Shown here piece after piece: positions 61,935-64,000 of a stretch of DNA of 64,000 nt; position 1 is the stretch's first letter, and each line of letters opens with the position of its first letter. A program made the position numbers and the translations under genes. The notes below the pieces were generated by a model. It ran no database searches. It was given only the letters and a program-made list of their open reading frames with translations, and was not told where the DNA came from. Origin of the DNA: Nonomuraea sp. NEAU-A123. Its GTDB lineage: Bacteria > Actinomycetota > Actinomycetes > Streptosporangiales > Streptosporangiaceae. The stretch is from the NCBI RefSeq assembly GCF_018603905.1, contig NZ_JAHFZZ010000002.1, forward strand, positions 372,001 to 436,000, read 5' to 3'.

Positions 61935-62462
61935 TCACCCCGGCGTATGCATCAGCCGCGAAACTCCCTTCATCCCGGAAAGCCCTTTGAGCGCGGCGGT
62001 GATCGAAGTGAGGTTGGACGGGTCGGCCAGTACGAGGCGGAAGCTCCCACCGGTGAACGACGCGATGGTCCTCACGCTCAAGGTTCGTGGTCCGATCCCG
62101 GCCCTGGCAGGCCCCGGGTCATTCCGAGGAGCACAGAGACTGACCTGCGCGTGGGCCTTGCCGATCCAGAAGTCCGTTCTCCACGCATAGACCGAGCCGA
62201 CCCCGGGCAGTTTCGCCAGCCTGTCGGCCTGCTTGGCGTTCACGACCTCGACCTTGGCATCGAAGTATTCGGGCATGTCGCTTTTGCGGGAGGCTGCGGC
62301 CTTGGCCCGCAGCATCGCCGACCGATCCCCATCCACCACGACGCGGGCATTGGCTCCGTCGATGAGCAGCAAAAGTTGGCGCGCCGGACGCGAAGCCTTC
62401 GCCTGGCGCGCTAGCGAACCCAGCCGGTGTAGCGCCGGCCCCCCTTCGGATCCTCGCGCCAC
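61935..62462 (-). CDS. Hypothetical protein after the HicB-like gene
   Basis: I do not recognise this frame of up to 175 residues. Its middle and end look protein-like (MPEYFDAKVEVVNAKQADRL, then AWRTDFWIGKAHAQVSL and TGGSFRLVLADPSNLTSITA), while the first 30 residues overlap the antitoxin gene in another frame, so the true start is probably further in. It lies downstream of the HicB-like gene on the same strand, where the partner of an antitoxin would be, but it shows no HicA-type features. Confidence 0.4.
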   Translation of the reverse strand: MARGSEGGPALHRLGSLARQAKASRPARQLLLLIDGANARVVVDGDRSAMLRAKAAASRKSDMPEYFDAKVEVVNAKQADRLAKLPGVGSVYAWRTDFWIGKAHAQVSLCAPRNDPGPARAGIGPRTLSVRTIASFTGGSFRLVLADPSNLTSITAALKGLSGMKGVSRLMHTPG

Positions 62463-63040
62463 CCTGAACGGCCGCCCGCACCCTCTGGCTGGAGCGCGGC
62501 GGAGACGGCCCGGACGAGCCAGGCGTTGACGGAGAGCCCTTCGCGGCTGGCCGCCTCCTCGATACGCGGCTTGAGCTGCTCGGGGACACGCAGCGAGATC
62601 CGCGACGTGCCACCCTCCTCACCGTCCTGCGGCACCGCCGTCGAAACCGAGGGCGTCCCCGAGGCCCCCGGAGCCCCGCGTCCCGCTGGACTTCCCGAGC
62701 CGGGTGAGGCACCCGAACCCGACCACCGCCGGCCGGCCGCCCCACCCGGCAGCGCGTCAAAACCGCCCTCGCTCTCGTCATCCAGCGAGCGGTCCGTGGG
62801 CGGCGGTGTCACGACGAAGGAGGGGTCGCGTCCGCGCAGCCGCACATCGACCGATCCCGGTGCGAGCTCACGGGTAATCTCGTCAGCGGCGGCGGACAAC
62901 GCCTCCAGCAGGACGAGCCGCGTGGCCGACTCCAGCGGCGAGGTGAGGCGCTCGGCGAGCGCGCGCGCATCGTCGCCGCCCGCTTCGGCGGCGACCGCGA
63001 GTTCGCGGCGCAGATTGTCGACGTACGGCGCGAGATCCAT
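62411..63040 (-). CDS. HicB-like antitoxin/regulator with RHH domain
   Basis: 209-residue protein. The N-terminal half (DLAPYVDNLRRELAVAAEAG, then ALAERLTSPLESATRLVLLE) is helical and resembles actinobacterial HicB-annotated proteins. A Gly/Ser/Pro linker (about 120-150) leads to a C-terminal ribbon-helix-helix, SRISLRVPEQLKPRIEEAAS with EGLSVNAWLVRAVSAAL, the DNA-binding part. ATG 63040 follows CATAGT by 6 nt, so the mRNA is probably leaderless. The palindrome TATGGCGCCATA just upstream is a likely autorepression site. Confidence 0.75.
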   Translation of the reverse strand: MDLAPYVDNLRRELAVAAEAGGDDARALAERLTSPLESATRLVLLEALSAAADEITRELAPGSVDVRLRGRDPSFVVTPPPTDRSLDDESEGGFDALPGGAAGRRWSGSGASPGSGSPAGRGAPGASGTPSVSTAVPQDGEEGGTSRISLRVPEQLKPRIEEAASREGLSVNAWLVRAVSAALQPEGAGGRSGWREDPKGGRRYTGWVR

Positions 63041-63048
63041 GACATCAC

Positions 63049-63060
63049 TATGGCGCCATA
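63049..63060. promoter_or_regulatory. Palindromic operator before the HicB-like gene
   Basis: TATGGCGCCATA is a perfect 12-bp palindrome, followed at 63061 by a further ATGGCG half-site. It overlaps the promoter of the RHH-protein gene. Confidence 0.6.
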
Positions 63061-63206
63061 ATGGCGTCAGTGCAAGCTCGAAGCGCTGCTCACCTTTGAC
63101 GCCACCCCGCTGCCCAGCAGGCGATAGCACTCGCCTCCGCCACAGAGGCGCCCGCTACGAATCCCACCCGCACGGGCCATCAGCATGCCCTTAACCGGCA
63201 CAGAGA

Positions 63207-63212
63207 TACCTT
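63207..63212 (+). promoter_or_regulatory. -10 box for a leaderless mRNA
   Basis: TACCTT at 63207-63212 ends 6 nt before the ATG at 63219; no ribosome-binding site is present. Confidence 0.45.
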
Positions 63213-63218
63213 ACCCAG

Positions 63219-64000
63219 ATGGAAACCGTCACGCTGGACCGCCTGGACCGCTGCCTGGTACACGCGCTCCAGATCGACGGCCGAGCGCCCTTCAGCAAGA
63301 TCGGCGACGTGCTCGGCGTCTCCGAGAACACGATCGCCCGCCGCTACCGGCGGCTGCGTTCGGCCGGGATACTCCGCGTCGTCGGCGTGGTCGACGGGTT
63401 CCGGCTCGACTACGTATCGTGGGCGATCCGCCTGCGCTGCACCCCGGACGCCGGAAGCGCGGTCGCCGCCGCCCTGGCCCGCCGTAACGACACCGCCTGG
63501 GTGAGCCTGCTCTCCGGCGGCACCGAGATCGCCTGCGGCACCCTGGCCCGGACACCCGCCGAACGCGACGTGCTCCTCCTGGAGAAACTCCCCCGCAGCC
63601 GACAGGTGGTGGGCGTCACCGCGCACCGCATGCTGCACAGGTTCGCCGGCGGGCCGGCGGGCTGGGCGGGCCTGCGGGCACTGTCGGCCGAGCAGGCAGC
63701 CGCACTCCAGCCTCCACCCCCCGCCGACCCGGTCGTCCTCGACGAAACCATCCAGCTCGACGCAGCGGACCACGCGCTACTGGAGAGCCTGTCGAAGGAC
63801 GGGCGCACCCCCCACACCGACCTGGCCGTGATCACCGGCTGGTCGGAGTCGACCGTACGGCGGCGCATGGCGCACCTGCGGCAGGCCGGGATCCTCTACT
63901 TCGACGTCGACATCCCACCCGAACCCCTCGGCTTCCACGCCGAGGCCTGGCTGTGGATGTCCGTGAAGCCCGCCAAGCTCGCCGCCGTGGGCGAGGCTCT
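63219..64000 (+). CDS. Lrp/AsnC-family regulator with two HTH domains (partial)
   Basis: The gene runs off the right edge; 260 codons are visible. An AsnC-type helix-turn-helix at about residues 3-50 (LDRLDRCLVHALQIDGRAPF, IGDVLGVSENTIARRYRRLR) is followed by a RAM-like ligand domain. A second helix-turn-helix begins near residue 182 (LDAADHALLESLSKDGRTPH, VITGWSESTVRRRMAHLRQA), so this is the duplicated form common in actinomycetes. The leaderless promoter TACCTT supports ATG 63219. Confidence 0.88.
   Translation, partial: METVTLDRLDRCLVHALQIDGRAPFSKIGDVLGVSENTIARRYRRLRSAGILRVVGVVDGFRLDYVSWAIRLRCTPDAGSAVAAALARRNDTAWVSLLSGGTEIACGTLARTPAERDVLLLEKLPRSRQVVGVTAHRMLHRFAGGPAGWAGLRALSAEQAAALQPPPPADPVVLDETIQLDAADHALLESLSKDGRTPHTDLAVITGWSESTVRRRMAHLRQAGILYFDVDIPPEPLGFHAEAWLWMSVKPAKLAAVGEA

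Overview
The window is 64 kb of very GC-rich DNA from a filamentous-type actinomycete, most likely a member of the Streptosporangiales (Nonomuraea/Streptosporangium-like). Grounds are the G/C-saturated third codon positions, GTG/TTG starts, many leaderless genes with a TAnnnT box 6-8 nt before the start codon, an AfsR/SARP-type regulator, TipA-type MerR regulators and one small gene with a rare TTA codon. I see no rRNA, tRNA, CRISPR array or intact insertion sequence.

Layout. 0-9 kb: the start of a penicillin-binding protein, a cytochrome P450, a radical-SAM protein, an SMR efflux pump, a large AfsR-like regulator and an S9 peptidase. 9-13 kb: an acetyltransferase, a DUF952 protein, a NodIJ/Drr-type ABC exporter and a SnoaL-like protein. 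13.0-15.4 kb: a short, odd interval with a cysteine-rich TTA-containing gene, a 28-bp dif-like XerCD site (13609-13636), a leaderless L7/L12-like membrane microprotein, a 14-bp-stem hairpin and a chimeric methyltransferase/acyl-CoA-ligase ORF. 15.5-28 kb: HoxX, an HTH-MurA fusion, a tyrosine recombinase, a second methionine aminopeptidase, secreted SurE, GyrI/MerR regulators, TetR, a methyltransferase and a DUF4037 protein. 28-37.5 kb: a protealysin-like protease with its emfourin inhibitor, PurB, an RND pump with divergent MarR, and HelD. 37.6-57.4 kb: a catabolic region. It comprises LysR, 2-oxoadipate dioxygenase (HglS) and aminoadipate-semialdehyde dehydrogenase, then a phosphotriesterase-like hydrolase, a TetR regulator, a kinase/M23/PLP-phospholyase fusion, amidase, amidohydrolase, acyl-CoA ligase, aldehyde dehydrogenase and a five-gene peptide-type ABC importer. 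57.6-64 kb: TetR with a divergent SDR, an isonitrile-hydratase-like protein, a GMC oxidoreductase, a HicB-like antitoxin with a downstream ORF, and an Lrp-type regulator running off the right edge.

Two results stand out. First, the dif-like site lies exactly where the heptamer GGGGGAG changes strand: eight + strand copies and none on the - strand to its left, thirteen - strand copies and one + strand copy to its right. The motif points at dif from both sides, as FtsK-orienting sequences do, so this window probably spans the replication terminus, and a chimeric gene sits within 2 kb of it. Second, the catabolic region has the kinase and phospholyase activities (fused in one protein), the semialdehyde dehydrogenase and the 2-oxoadipate dioxygenase needed to take 5-hydroxylysine to 2-hydroxyglutarate. 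Its right part is punctuated by repeated GANCGATCGNTC-type operators that probably bind the embedded TetR. The substrate is inferred, not shown.
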